Positions 1-14,869 of a stretch of DNA of 64,000 nucleotides are shown piece by piece. The notes below the pieces were generated by a model. The model was not told where the DNA came from, made no database searches, and worked only from the letters and a program-made list of their open reading frames with translations. The stretch is from Eulemur rufifrons (Eukaryota; Chordata; Mammalia; Primates; Lemuridae). Position 1 is the stretch's first letter. Every line of letters starts with the position of its first letter. The DNA lies in NCBI RefSeq assembly GCF_041146395.1, contig NC_090989.1, positions 49,874,501 through 49,938,500 of the forward strand. The letters are read 5' to 3'. Made by a program: the position numbers and the translations under genes.

Positions 1-489
1 CTTCATGATTTAATTGTCAACATCATTGACCTAATGGAAAGATCAGAGAAAATTTCTAAAAAGGCCTCCACTCAAAGCTCATTATTGTCGGTTTTTGTTT
101 TTTTTTTCCTGAAGTAGAGATAACAATCATTTTTTTTCAGGCCCACATGGTGAACCTGGGGCCAACAAGAGAGGGCTTCCAGAAGGAAAGGCGATATACC
201 ACTTTAAAATCCAATTTTGACCTGTGAAATGGCCAATAATAGAATACTGCTCACATTTCCTCAGTTTAGAACTCAATCAATCTGGGTGCTAAATAGGAAA
301 GGGAAAATAGAACAGTTTTTTGGGATTTTTAAACTTCTTACATAATGAGTAATGATGATTTAAGAGCTCTACCTATATTAAAGACAAGTAACTGACAGTA
401 TGATTCTTCACATTTGAATTCTTTATTTTTCCTTCCTTTACTTCTGTTCTTTTTCATATAATTTTATCATCATAATTACCATCATCATC
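1..489. other. AT-rich sequence, nothing recognised
   Basis: I see no convincing gene or repeat here. There are short T-rich runs near 100-140 and 420-450, and no long open frame on either strand. Confidence 0.5.
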
Positions 490-712
490 AAGCCAAAATA
501 TAATATTTACTGAGTACTTATTATTTGACAAACTATGCTAAATTATTCAAATGTACTATCTGACTTAATTCTTAATTTACCATTGCTTTCTCCATTTTAA
601 AACTGAAGAAACTGAGGTCTATAGAGAGTAAGTCATAAATCTAGAAAATGGACTTGAACTCAGAATTGTCTAAGGTCCTGCTCTTTAACCAAGACTCCAT
701 AAAATAATGTAA
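490..712 (-). repeat. MIR SINE (tRNA-derived, ancient)
   Basis: The + strand reads as the reverse complement of MIR. It starts with a 'tgagtacttattatt' core, continues through 'ccattttaaaactgaagaaactgagg', and ends with 'ctcttaaccaa'-type sequence from the tRNA-derived head (here ctctttaaccaagactcc). It is heavily diverged, as expected for an element that stopped moving before placental radiation. The family call is from recalled consensus and was not aligned. Confidence 0.75.
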
Positions 713-2669
713 ATAGCTGGGCCATATCAGGAGGGGGGATAGGAAATTGCAATTACATAACTAAAAGTACAGAGTCCTCATACATAAGCACTTATCAGTA
801 AAGAAAGGCACAATAATCAAAATCAATTCTGTTTGCCTTTGTTTTAGCCTGTTTAATGGTCTAGCATCTGTCATTTTTTAGCCAATACTAATGATAAGTT
901 AAAATGATCTGCAATAATAAGAAGTCACTTGTTACAGAGTAAAATTTCTTTTAACTACAGAAAATAGAACCCTCTAATACTCTACACTGTTATAGAATGC
1001 ATCCATATGTTATTCTAAAGAGCTTTAACAGATAAAAGCTGATCTGCTAGGGAAAAGTATATAAAGATTGCCAAACAGGACACATGTGCCTTGACTCTAG
1101 AAGAGAGCATTTCCCAAGATATGTTTCTACTTTTTAGCTAAGTGCTAAATATTATCCATACATTCCTACCAGATAGGGAGATTTAAGGCAATAATTAATG
1201 CCTATTCTAGATCACACAATGTGTTTTATAGCTCCCAGGTGATAGCTAGAAAATGCAAAATTTATTTCTGTATACCAAGAATACCCTGAGAATGCACTGA
1301 TGACAGCAAGTCTGTTTAGGGGGTAGAATGCAGCAAGTTTTTGAGATGAGAGTAGGGTTGGAAAGTGGAGGGACATCTAGGATCATACTGTCAGTGGAAA
1401 AGTTGTATTCTTTCTAGAGTTTGATCCAGGATAATTCTCTAAAATAACCAAGAAACCGACTGAAAATTATTAAATCTAAAAGAGGAATCACTGTGCATAC
1501 CAATGTTTATGTAGGATTTTGTTCATGTTTGTTAATGATCATGGTTTAATTTTAACTATTTATGAATCTCTTTTCATAATATAGTAATATAGGTCCAGCA
1601 GAGTATTATGTGAATTGAATGAAACCTAGAAAACAGGAATAACTTGCTTAATAATTGTATCCAAATTGAGAAATCATGTGCTAGCAAAAAATAGATCATT
1701 TCACATGCATTATCCTGTAACAGCCCCCACACATGTGAACACACACATACTCCCAAACTCATTCAGATGTGCACATGTACACATCCACACACCAAGATAT
1801 ACCTATAATTCCTGTTTTCTAGATTAATATCTAAAAATATAAAAATACAAATAACTAGACTGCCATCTGGTAACAAAGTTAGTACAATGACCTGTTCCTT
1901 GGTCTGTATGATTAAACTATATTTCTTCCTTTTGTTGGGTTTAACCCCCTGCATTGCATCTTTCTAAAAGGCAAGAATAAATATTTGTTTAGATGAGAGT
2001 TGATCTAGTTTTCAGAAGAATGAAAGCAGAGAGACTTTATAGTGCAGAATTAAAAAAAAAGACAAATTTGAAACTTGAGAGGTAGGTAGTAAAGAACTCT
2101 GTTTTAGATAAACTTGTACTAAAAGAGTATATAGAAAATGATGCAGAATCTTTCTCATTATGTGTAGGATATTTTCATCTTTGTTATTTCAATCTTTAAC
2201 AATTCTTAGTGTTTCTAAAATCCCAAATGTAGCATGTAAGGAGATTTTCAGTTATATAATAAACTTTTCCTTACTCAAGAACTATATCATTTAAAATAAG
2301 GAAAGGAAGACAAGGAAAGTATAAAAATAAATAAAATATATCAAACTAAATATTTCTTAATTTAGCAACGTATCTACTCAATAATAATTCTCTCTAATTT
2401 TCCTTTTGTTCCAATTATTTATATAGTATTATGAGCTATACTTGGAAAGCTACTTTACACATCTTATTTTTTCCAAGAAGTCCAGGAGCGTACTAATGTA
2501 TCTACAATTAGAAGCATTGGATCTTTGCAAATTAGATTTAATGAATTCTCATTATTCTTACAGTAATTAGAAAAAAGCTTAAAGAAAAGAAAGAGATTGG
2601 TCTAAATCTCTGCTATACCCCAACTTTAATTTGTAGAACCCTTGAGAAATGTATAACTATCCTCTAAGA
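713..2669. other. AT-rich intergenic sequence
   Basis: About 2 kb without a recognised element. The reading frames of about 62 codons near 1574-1954 have no domain, no favoured codon pattern and no flanking gene structure, so I treat them as chance. Short A/T runs occur at 2052 and 2330. Confidence 0.5.
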
Positions 2670-2886
2670 CTGTGGTCCCCAATCCTTGGGAAGAGGACAA
2701 GTGCCACACAGCAGGAGGTGAGGTGAGCAGAGAGCAAGGGAAGCTTCATCTGTATTTACATATTTAGAGCCACTCTCCCTCACTTGAATCACCACCTGAG
2801 CTCCCCCACCCCAGCCCTGCCCCTTCTGTGGAAAAATTGTCTTCCATGAAACCAGTCCCTGGTGCCAAAAAGGTTGGAGACCACTG
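2670..2886. mobile_element. MER1-type hAT-Charlie nonautonomous DNA transposon
   Basis: The element has terminal inverted repeats: it begins ctgtggtccccaa and ends ttggagaccactg. Inside are the typical 'cacacagcaggaggtgag', 'gaagcttcatctgtatttaca', and 'tggaaaaattgtcttcca' blocks of MER1 elements. The flanks carry an imperfect 8-bp duplication (ctctaaga at 2662-2669 and cccaaaga at 2887-2894, 6 of 8 matching), the length hAT transposases produce. It has no transposase and would have moved only in trans. The 100-codon antisense frame across it is a shadow. Confidence 0.85.
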
Positions 2887-4360
2887 CCCAAAGAGACTTG
2901 AATTTTTAGTCTAAGAAACATGAAGGAAACCAATTTGAATGTGCAGTCAAGAAGAGAGAGGCACACAAAATACTACTTAAACTGTAACAACAGAATGGAA
3001 ATAAATTAGTTTGTTCTTTTTGAACCAAATATCAGTTTGAAGAGAATTTGCATTCTCCATCATAAAGACAATGGCATTCTTTTATTGTTTTAAAACTAAG
3101 CCAAATAAACTTAAGAAATTACTTTTTTTCTCCTGCAATTTAGCAGATTTATCATACATAGTTCTGAACTATTTTATTAACAAAACAATTATTATATTTT
3201 CCTTTTATCCATGTATATTAAAGCACTTATTAAACATAAAGGTATTTTGTTATAAAATATTGGTAAATAAATAAATGCATTGACTTACTGAGAATAAGGT
3301 ACTGCATCTGACAGAGGCAAAGATCACTAAAATAGATTATGCATTGACTTGATATTCAAGACTACCCATTCACTTTTCCTTTGATCTGCTGTCTCTAGGG
3401 CAACAAGAGCTGTAGCATAGCATTGTGAGCAAATACTGGTTAAGAAAATGCTTTTCCAAGTACATCTGACTGTTAAACATGTCCTAATAGAAGAGATCTC
3501 AAATGCTCCTAGAAAATTGCCTTGTTTCCAGTAAATGGAACCACCCACCCTTAAAATATGTTTACCAAATGCAATAAGGCAACTTATGCCCAGATGTGAA
3601 AAGTTTCCACCGTTTGAAGAGTGTGTCTAGGGCCTTGTAAAATACAGAAACATATGAAGATGGCTCACTTTCATTCCTCTGGAAAACTGAAATGGAACTA
3701 TAACAAAGGTTGCCAGGAAGACCAGTGAAAGCTTTTACTGATAGTTTCTGCTGCTCCGAGGAACACATAATCTTTCAGGAGATAGATCAAATTACTACAA
3801 TTAAAGTGAATATTTAGACTTAGTTCAACTGGGAATCATTAAAAATATATACTCTCATATTTTCAATAAAGAAAAAAATTAAAACTGTAGCAAATATTTC
3901 ACATCTAAAAATAAGAAAAGCACAGATTAACGTGTTGCCTACAGAGTAAACCACACATTACCATATATATTCTCATTATGCTTCAAAGTTTGAGAGCTTA
4001 CTATATGTAATTATATTTAAAGACTGTCACAAATTATGCATTTTTTGAAAATCCAGCAACATAGCAAAATTTAATGTTGTATAAATCAACAGGAATATAT
4101 TTCAGTGTTACTGTGAGCCATTTGATGGTGAAACACTATCTTAGTCATGTATCTTCTTATTTTCTCCCTTTTTATAAGAAATACATTTTATTTTAGTCAA
4201 TAGGCTTAAATGAATGCACATTTGCATAATCTCAGAATGTTTTAGCAAGTTTATTTTCTTTTAAGTGCGGGCCTCGTAGTAGTGAGATGTAATAATAATC
4301 AGAGAAAGCTCACTCAAATTTTTCCTTTTGTAAAAGCTTATAAGTGTTGATTAGTTAAGT
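2887..4360. other. AT-rich sequence, no recognised element
   Basis: No gene or repeat could be identified. Several chance frames of 67-73 codons (near 3071-3768) lack any domain or splice context. Confidence 0.45.
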
Positions 4361-4530
4361 CGGGCAGATGGGAGGAGGGAGGAAGGGATGGGTATATATA
4401 CACCTAATGGGTGCGGTGCGCACTGTCTGGGGGATGGATATGCTTGAAGCTCTGACTTGGGTGGGGCAAAGGCAACATACATAACCTAAACATTTGTACC
4501 CCCATAATATGCTGAAATTAAAAAAAAAAA
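4361..4530 (+). mobile_element. L1 3' UTR end, lemur type, 5'-truncated
   Basis: This is about 170 bp of the 3' end of a strepsirrhine L1: a purine-rich 'gggaggagggaggaaggg' block, then 'cacctaatgggt', 'gctctgactt', 'cctaaacatttgtaccccc', and a terminal A-rich tail at 4520-4540. The same 3' end recurs on the + strand at 38.7-38.9 kb. No ORF2 sequence is included, so the copy is severely 5'-truncated, the usual outcome of target-primed reverse transcription. Confidence 0.85.
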
Positions 4531-4540
4531 ATAAAAAAAA

Positions 4541-6850
<2,310 letters not shown>

Positions 6851-6959
6851 CTATTTTTCTTTTTTAAAGTTGATTATCTTTTTCAGTGTTTCCTGAGAAG
6901 TTCTTGCTTTCTATGACTAAAGAGGTTAATATTCCTCTACATTAAAATGAGAAACATAA

Positions 6960-7350
6960 ACACAGAAACAGAAAAAGAGAGAACAGAAGCCTGGTTACCA
7001 GAGGTTGGTGGCTGGGGGATAAGCGGAGAAACAGATCCACGAGTGCAAACTCACAGTTATAAGATAAATAAGTTCTGAAAAACTAATGTACAGCATGGTG
7101 ACTATAATTAACAATAATGTATTATGTACTTGATATTTGCTGATAGAGTAGATCTTAAGTATTATTACCACACACACACACACACACACACACGATAACT
7201 GCGTGAGATGCTGGGTACATTAACAAGTTTATTGTGGCAATTAGTTCACAGTGTATACATTTATCAAAACATCACATTGCACATCTTGCATATATACAAA
7301 CTTTTTAAATATTTGTTCATTATACCTCATTCAATCTGAAAAAAAATAAA
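6960..7350 (+). mobile_element. L1M (L1MA/L1MB-like) 3' end
   Basis: Recognised from the ordered 3'-UTR blocks 'ctggttaccagaggttgg', 'gtacagcatggtgactata', 'gtagatcttaagt', a CA-rich segment, 'gtatacatttatcaaaacatcac', and the terminal A-rich 'aaaaaaaataaagtc'. ORF2 is missing, so this is a 5'-truncated mammalian L1 fragment. The family is recalled from the consensus of ancient L1M elements. Confidence 0.8.
7169..7194. repeat. (CA)n microsatellite
   Basis: About 12 CA units. They sit exactly where L1M 3' UTRs carry 'accacaaaaaa', so the dinucleotide tract probably expanded from the L1 sequence. Confidence 0.95.
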
Positions 7351-9245
7351 GTCATGGAAAAATAAAGTAGATGCTTCATCAGGAAAAATTAAAAAGGGGA
7401 AGAAGAGAGAAATACTTTGCATAAATACCAGGGAATGAAATCACAGCAATTTGATCTGAAATGTTTAAAACAAACAAACAAACAAAAAAAAAGTAGGAAA
7501 CATCAGAAGATCGTAGGGAACACTCGGTTTATATAAAGTCACCACTGAACAAAAAAAAAAAAAAAAAAGCATTAAAAAAGCAGAACAATTTTATTTCAGA
7601 TCACCTGATCACATGGTACCTCTCAGTGAAGTTAAGAATTTCAGTGTTCATATACTGTTCAGTGAAAAAAGTTCAAATGAACTTGGGAAGCTAAACCTGG
7701 ACAGAATAAGCAAAATAATTAGGGAAACCATGACACTGAAGCCTTTGCACTTTGTCTTTCTGAAGATAATTTTGCTTTCTCTGTCTGCCTCAGATGTAAT
7801 ATAAATCATGAAATGTTGGTGGCCGTAAAGATCTTGTTAGGTTTAACCCTAAAGTTTAATCCATGTTACTTACATGGCAATAAATGTAAGTAACATAAAT
7901 AGAAACATACAGACTACGACTATTGAATGTTCTCCATTTTGGAATGCATTAGCCAAGTGTCCTGAAACATAAAATGAAACTCTTTCAGAAACATAAATTG
8001 TAATCATTAATTCTCTTTCAATTTTATCATGCTACTCCGCACTTGTGTTTTTGCAGAAAAGATACAAAATGCTGTTCTTAGAATATCCAAAAGTCATGAG
8101 AAAAAAAGAACCAGAAATCCCATCAGAATGTGTGTGTTGTGAGGCTCTGGGACTCAGTTTTTCTCACCAGACGGCTTTGTTGCAGATAAGCTTTAATCAA
8201 GTTATCCAGCATTTTCCTTGGCTGAACTGAACTTAACCCAGTCAATAGATTGCTATATGCTACTTAAGGTTTGTTTATCCAGTAGATGGATTTTAAGCAT
8301 AAAATATATGGGTAGAAAAACATAAATTAAGAAGCTGGCCAGAATTACTTATCTCAAGGTAGAAAGCACCATATGGCTGTCTTGTACCAAACTAATGTGT
8401 CATTATTAAATCATCCCTTTGAAGAAACAAGAAGTCAAAACTAATATACGTATATAATTTAGCAAGCATTAGGCTTGTGTAGAATTATTGGATGGCAGAG
8501 TAGGGGATAAATAGTGAGAGCCTGTAGCGCCATAATGATAAATTACACTTATTTTGTTTCAAGAATAATGGTTGAAGCTCAACCTGAGAGAATGAGGCAA
8601 AGCAGTACAGTGATTTTAATTTCACTCGTTGAGAACATTTGTTCATATTTGAAAATCTCCCTCCTTTTGAAAATTGCTATCTGCACGCAAACTATTTATA
8701 TAGTCTGAATATACAGAAACATATAAGATATTATAGAAGTCCAATGCTAGGGCATAGGAGAAATTCTTTACAAGCGCATTCATTAGACATCATAGATAAA
8801 ATTATGTGATTGTATAAATGCATTGACAATAAATAAATGATTAATTTCACTATATTCATCATAGACATAATGTTGGTAAATATGAATTTTATTTCATAGG
8901 CTATGGCTATGAAACTTTAGGAAACTTAGAGATTAAGTCACTAAATCTTTTAGCGCATACATATACACATGTCTGAAATGAGAAGCTCAATAGAGTAAGT
9001 ATTTAGGTAACAGACTATTATAGTGGAAGAGCCTCTGTATTTAAGATATATAAATGAAATCTGCTCTATTTTATTATACCAAGGCTGGTAAGCCAATACT
9101 GTGCAGGGCTATATTTCTGACAAACTGGGACTATTTTCTCTTATTTGTCAATTTCATAAGCACAACACCAAGCGCCTGGTAATTAAGGCACATATCTTAA
9201 AGAAAACAGAAATAAAACTGAACTCCTTATATTTCATCCAAACTT
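7351..9245. other. AT-rich sequence, no recognised element
   Basis: Contains an A-rich patch (caaacaaacaaacaaa at 7471-7486), a poly-A run at 7551-7568 and short frames of about 61-64 codons (7613, 8045, 8514) with no domain. The A-run at 7551 may be the tail of an unrecognised retrocopy, but I could not identify a body or flanking duplication. Confidence 0.45.
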
Positions 9246-10284
9246 AATTTACACAAATCCTTCCTTCTTTCTGTTGATGATAATTTCATCCTTCCAGTTG
9301 CCCAGGTCAAATAACCTAGAAGTCATTCTTGACACATTTATTTCATTTACGTCTTCCACATAATCTCTCAGACAATACTCTCGTCTCAATTCCAAAACAT
9401 AACATAGGATTAGGTGGCTTCTAAGTCTCCCATTGTTAACTACACTTTCACTTGGACTCTGCAACAGCTTCCTAACAGGTCTCCTTGCTTAACTCCCTCC
9501 AGCCTATCCTCCACACAGCAGTGATCCTTTAAAAACACAAAATCTATAGCTCCTCTGGTCAAAAATTTCCAGCCACTCTCCATTTCATTTAGATTGAAAG
9601 TAAAGTCTTTAAAATGAACTTTAAGGCCCCAAATGAACTTTGTTTCCTACTCTGAACCTCATTTTCTACTAGACACTCATGACATCAAAAACTCCCTTAT
9701 GGTGTCTCTGTTTTTTCTCTTACTCATGTAGCCAGTGTGGTCTAGTCAAACATGAAACTGTGTTTATCTCTTACTTAAAATCCTTAAAGGGCTTCCTGTT
9801 TCTCTGAAAATAAAATATGAGCTTATCTGTAGTATGTAGGCCTTATAATTCCTTGTCTTGCCCATTGCCACTCTGACCTCATCCCTGATCACACTAGCTA
9901 TTTTTTGTCTCAAACTTACCAAGCTCACTCCTACCTCAGAATTGGTGTAGCCCATTTCATTCATAAAAAAATATACTTCCCCAGATAATTATATGCCTAC
10001 TTTCTTTTTTTTCTTTTGTATCTTAGCTTAGATCATTTCTGCCATCTCAGAAAAGATTTCGTGACCACATATTATGTAACATTCTTCCTTCATTTTCTCT
10101 TATATCACTCTTCCTATTTCATAGCACTTATTGTGTGTTTATTTCTTTAAATTTATTTTACCTCTCTCTTCACTGCTAACTCCAAGAGATTAGGGTTTAT
10201 GTTGTTTTCTTCCTCATCATTGTGTCTCTCACACCTAGAGGAGTGCCTAGCACATAGTAGACACTCAATAAACTTTGCAGGCAT
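9246..10284 (+). mobile_element. L2 LINE (CR1 clade) 3' part
   Basis: Ordered matches to the L2 3' region are visible: 'ccttccagttgcccaggtcaaa..cctagaagtcattcttgac', 'agcttcctaacaggtctcc', 'cacagcagtgatcctttaaaa', 'aaatccttaaagggcttcc', 'atagcacttattgtgtg', and the terminal 'agtgcctagcacatagtagacactcaataaa'. Small indels and stop codons throughout show it is an old fossil. It is truncated upstream, before the reverse transcriptase domain. A young Alu follows directly after its 3' end. Confidence 0.8.
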
Positions 10285-10617
10285 AAAAAAACCTTGAGGC
10301 CGGGCGCGGTGGCTCACGCCTGTAATCCTAGCACTCTGGGAGGCCGAGGCGGGTGGATTGCTCAAGGTCAGGAGTTCGAGACCAGCCTGAGCGAGACCCC
10401 GTCTCTACTAAAAATAGAAAGACATTATATGGACAACTAAAAAAAAATCTATATAGAAAAAATTAGCCGGGCATAGTGGCGCATGCCTGTAGTCCCAGCT
10501 ACTCGGGAGGCTGAGGCAGTAGGATCGCTTAAGCCGAGGAGTCTGAGGTTGCTGTGAGCTAAGCTGACGCCACGGCACTCACTCTAGCCTGGGCAACAAA
10601 GTGAGACTCTGTCTCAA

Positions 10618-10654
<37 letters not shown>

Positions 10655-10656
10655 GA
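10285..10656 (+). mobile_element. Alu SINE, lemur type, with target duplication
   Basis: A full dimer from 10298 (ggccgggcgcggtggctcac) to a 30-base A-tail ending at 10650. The arm linker 'aaaatagaaagacattatatggac..aaaaaattagccggg' is characteristic of strepsirrhine Alus. The Alu is flanked by a direct repeat, aaaaaaaccttga, at about 10285-10297 and again at the end of the tail (10644-10656), so the insertion boundary is clear. Its CpG content and long pure A-tail indicate a relatively young insertion. The RNA polymerase III A and B boxes lie in the left arm. Confidence 0.95.
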
Positions 10657-12229
10657 AAGATTTTTAAATTCCATAATTGCCTTGATTTTAAGCATGTCTC
10701 CTTTTGAAGCAGTAAAACATCACACCAGCAACAACCAGTTGCAAATTCATGTTTCCGATTATCAATTTTGTATGAAGTATTCCAATCTTTTGGTGAGAAA
10801 GGCATTTGTTTTAGGGCTTATTTATAACAACAGACCTAGCATTTCTTTTTGTCATTCATCTTAGGTTTAGAGTAACTGATCTTCATGAATACTGGATGAG
10901 ACTCCATAAGCATACTCCCTACAGTGCATGTTTTATTTCTGAAAGCCTGGGGAAGAGTGCTTTGTAATTAGTGATTATTTTGTCCTTCCAATTATACCAT
11001 CTGTTGTAATTGATAATACAGTACATAAGAGTATGATATTGTGCAGAACACTCTGTTGGTCTGGGCACTGGTTCCTTCTTGGGTGAAGAACAGTATCCCT
11101 TCCAGCTTGTGCTCAACAGCCCTTTGTTCTCAGGTCACTCTTACACGGCTTCAATAACAGGGGAAAAAGTGACTTGCCATATCAACTGTTTCCAGTTTAT
11201 TTTAATAAAAGTAATTGTTAAAAAATAAAATAAAATGATTCTTCAACTACCCTCACTTCTTGTCTCAGAAGACCTTATTAAGACACCTGCCAAATGTTAG
11301 CTTTAATAGCAATCTGATGATGCCAAGAAGTATATTTTATATGCAGAGAGTTAAATATTACCTATTATAGATAGATAGATAAATATCTATAAATTCTGCA
11401 AAAGTTAAGGGAAAAATACTTGGAACTAATCTTTATCCCCATAACATATCCATGCTACCATTCCTAGGCTTTGCAGCTATTTACATGACTCTGTACTAGG
11501 AATAATGACATGCTGGAGAAGTAGCTCTGAAAGAGATATTATTTTTCACAAAATATTCATATCCATAAATAGCCAACCCACATTAAATATAATCTTTTGA
11601 TTTTATTATTTATTAATAACCTCAAAAAAGACTCTGTAAAGCACGCATCAAGTTCATATAATTGAGTGAAATCTACAAAATGTCATTTCAATACTAATCT
11701 CACTAAATTCAGTGTGTTAAATCAAGCTCACTAATTTAAATAGTACTAGCAATATTATAATAATGATGATGATCATCATCATCATTTTCATCTTTTTAAT
11801 TAAAGACCCCATTCTTCCAGTGGGCATGCTTTTATGGGCTATAAAGAATGCAGCAATATAATATTGTCTTATTCACTCAGAACTGATAACTTTTTGTTTG
11901 GGATTCATATGTCCAGGAATAACAGTTTGGAGTAATATTTTTAAAAGAAGAATATGATTGAGATTTGGTTTTCAGATCAGTTCCTAAAGGCCAGAGAAAA
12001 GCAGTTCTGTTACTGAGGCGTACTGTGCTTTATTTCTTCATAGGCTCCTATTATAAGATGCTGCAATTCCTCATTTATTCCACATGCAGGGATATTTGTA
12101 AAAGAATGGTAGTCATTAAACAGTTAGAAATTGATAAGTATGTATTTTTCTAGAAAGTTATTTGCTATATATTGTTAGACCAAAGAATAAAGACAAATTA
12201 CAAAACTACATGTAAAATATGAGCCAATT
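10657..12229. other. AT-rich sequence, no recognised element
   Basis: Small features only: a (TAGA)n tract near 11367-11382 and a (GAT)n/(ATC)n patch near 11765-11795. The 87- and 63-codon frames starting at the Alu A-tail are products of poly-lysine or poly-phenylalanine translation of that tail, not genes. Confidence 0.5.
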
Positions 12230-12400
12230 ATTTATTTTAAAAATAGTATGTATGAATGTGTATGTAAACAACATGTTAATGGTTATTCCTGAGCAGTGAA
12301 ATTTTAACGTTTAGATATAGGTACAGATAGTTTGGTACATTACAATTTTCTAAAATGAACATATGTGTGTATGCAATTTTGAAAACATTTTAAAAAGGAC
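12230..12400 (+). mobile_element. Possible old L1M 3' end fragment
   Basis: The order 'gttaatggttattcctgagcagtg', 'cattacaattttctaaaatgaacatatgtg' resembles the tail of old L1M elements (a 'gttatctctgagtgg' block followed by 'ttctacaatgaacatg'). It is short and diverged, so the assignment is tentative. Confidence 0.4.
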
Positions 12401-13319
12401 ACAATAAAGATGCAGATAGATAGCTTATTTCCATTGTCTACATCCTTTATCATGCCACTAAGAAACAGACTGTCTTTGGTGTAATGCTGAAAGATTTTTA
12501 AAATTTGATTACCTCCTTCCATTAGTCACCAGAATCAAGCAGAAGGGATCTTAGCCTAATATCCTGACTGAAAGGTGACACCACTGAAGTGCAGTGCTTT
12601 CTCCCCCTGCTTCAAGAACGGTTCTGCTGTGTCAGCACAAGAGCAGCAGAGAGGAATCAAAGCAGAAGGGACTTGATTTGCTGGTGTGAGCTCAGATTCT
12701 ATACAACCCTAACTCCTATAAAATTGCTTTTATCATCAAACCTTAACTACACTGCAAACAGAAAAGATAGTGAAATCACTGCATATACTAAAGTAGTTCA
12801 CATTTTTTGTCCTGTTCTTCTAGAAACAAATATTTGATGTCAAGCTTAGAGAAAGAACATTTGTGTGATTTTTGCTTCATTTAGTTTGCGTGTGGTTGTT
12901 TTCATTCCTTCAACTTTAACATTTGTGTTCTCAGTGAAGGCATTTTTAATTTTTACGAAAACTATTTATAGATTCTCCACATTAATCATTTTATGATTGT
13001 GCTGGTAAAGGTTGAATTTGGAGCGTATGGTTTATAAATGTCTCTTGAAATGACCCTTATTTGAGTATATATAAGCACTGAAATTCTTAGACTTTCTGGA
13101 ACCACAGTTTCAGTTCCTGGCAAGACTGACATAGCTCCTTAATTTTTTGAGAGATAAGATACATTCCTTATAGTCCAGTTTATTTGGGTCTTTTGGAGAA
13201 AACATTTTTTTTCTATTCCCAAAGGGTTATGTTAACCACTTAATTAATGAAGAACTTCCCGAGGGATTTTCTCTCAAAAACTGTCTTTTCTTAAATCTTA
13301 AAGCTTATTTGAGAACAAT
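12401..13319. other. No recognised element
   Basis: Unassigned sequence. The 82-codon frame at 12589-12837 has no recognisable domain and lies in otherwise noncoding DNA. Confidence 0.45.
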
Positions 13320-13850
13320 AAATTTTTAAAAATTCAAATGTTTTAAATGCATAGAAAAGAATATATACAGTCTTACATACCAATGACTATCAATTAGCTG
13401 ATGTTAATATTTTACTATATTGGCTTCAGTTCCCTCTTTTTATTAATTTTTTGAAGATGAAATATTTGAGACACAGTTTAAATCCCATATCCTTTTCACC
13501 TTTACTAAATTCACTGTATGTTATTTCCAAAAACAATTTTAAACTTTAACCTCACGTTTATATTCTTAAACAGTATAAATGAAAACAAGCAAGATTTTTT
13601 TTTTTACTTGTGGTTTATATTCATAAACAATTGTTTTGTATGGTTTTTAACTTCATATGAATGAAGTCAATACTAGACACAGTGTTTTAACATGACACTT
13701 TATAACTTAACAGCATACTTTTGAAATGCACTCATACTAATGCTTGTCCCTCTATGCCATTATTTCATGCAAAATATTCCACGTTACACATTAATTTTTG
13801 TCTATCCTACTTGGTATAGTTATTGAATGTGAGGATTCATTTTATTTCAT
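13320..13850 (-). mobile_element. Diverged L1M fragment
   Basis: The + strand resembles antisense L1M 3' sequence: 'ctgatgttaatattttactatattggcttcag', 'gtttatattcataaacaattgttttgtatggttttt', then 'taacagcatacttttgaaatgcactcat' and 'gccattatttcatgcaaaatattcca'. This block order matches old L1M 3' regions that I recall, but identity is low. Confidence 0.5.
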
Positions 13851-14437
13851 TATTTCAGCCTTTTATTCATTCATCACCTCAGTCTTTTTTTCCTAATTAT
13901 TTCTCTTAACCATAGTACCCTTATTCACTCTATCTGCTTATTATGGAAGTCTTATTAGACACATGTTGAACCTCATTTTATTCCCCGTATCTGTTACCTG
14001 TCTGCTTTGTTGTTTTCGCTTTGTGCTATGTTCACGGTAATTCTATCCGCGGCTGTATTTGTTTAGCTGTTAAATTCATTTTTGTGTTTTTATTCCATAT
14101 TTCTACTGTTATAATAATGTGGTCATCTATTATATGTATATGTATATTAATCATATATATTTCTATATGTACTGCTATAATTCTATGCTGGTGTATTATA
14201 TATCATTATATATTTACATATGCATGTATCTATATATACATATATCTAATAATATGTACAATTTTTATATTTCTTTTCAAATATGTTTGTTTCTTATTAG
14301 CTTTGTAAGGTTTTTATTCATTTTTATGCTTTTAAGCATTTTTAACAAACCCTTTATAGTCTCTTTGACCTTGTAGTCTGGCTAGTGTTTGTTTTATGCT
14401 TAGCTTCTTCAACATGGAATTATAATAATAATGATAG
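13851..14437. repeat. T-rich and (TA)-rich low-complexity region
   Basis: The segment 14110-14290 is an imperfect TATA/TATG repeat. The overlapping 95- and 85-codon frames here (14021-14376) are hydrophobic translations of that low-complexity DNA and not genes. Confidence 0.6.
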
Positions 14438-14665
14438 TAATAATATTAATTAGTGATACTAATTTACTTTTATTACCTCTGTGCTACTATCATTCTGAGT
14501 GCATTTACTCTTTCAATTCTTAAAAGAACCTGATGTGGTTACTCTTATTATCCAATTTTGCAGATAAAGGAGCTCAAGTTTAGAAGACCACACAACTGAT
14601 ACATAGAAATAGGCCTCCAAAGCCATTACTCTTAATCAGTATGCTATAGTCTCTCTTAATTAATG
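14438..14665 (-). repeat. MIR SINE
   Basis: Reverse-complement MIR: 'gtgcatttactctttcaattctt', 'atccaattttgcagataaaggagctcaag', 'gaccacacaactgatacatag', and the tRNA-head end 'ttactcttaatcagtatgctat'. Full length is nearly preserved at high divergence. Confidence 0.75.
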
Positions 14666-14869
14666 TACATATGCATATTTTCTTAAATTTATTGCTCTTT
14701 TCTTGATTCTCAAGTATTGATCCATTAATCAAAGATATTCAGCCAAAACAGATAAATACATATGTATGAAAATAATATGATATAAACATATATACACATA
14801 AATTATTATGTAACATATCATGAAATTGTGTTTCATTCATTAGACTTTTATATTTCAAAAATATTAATA

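Noticed and set aside
10601..10864. 87-codon lysine-rich frame
   Set aside because: It begins in the A-tail of the lemur Alu; the poly-lysine is translation of the tail.
14021..14376. Two overlapping hydrophobic frames resembling membrane proteins
   Set aside because: They translate a TATA/TATG low-complexity tract in two frames; the apparent transmembrane character is a composition artefact.
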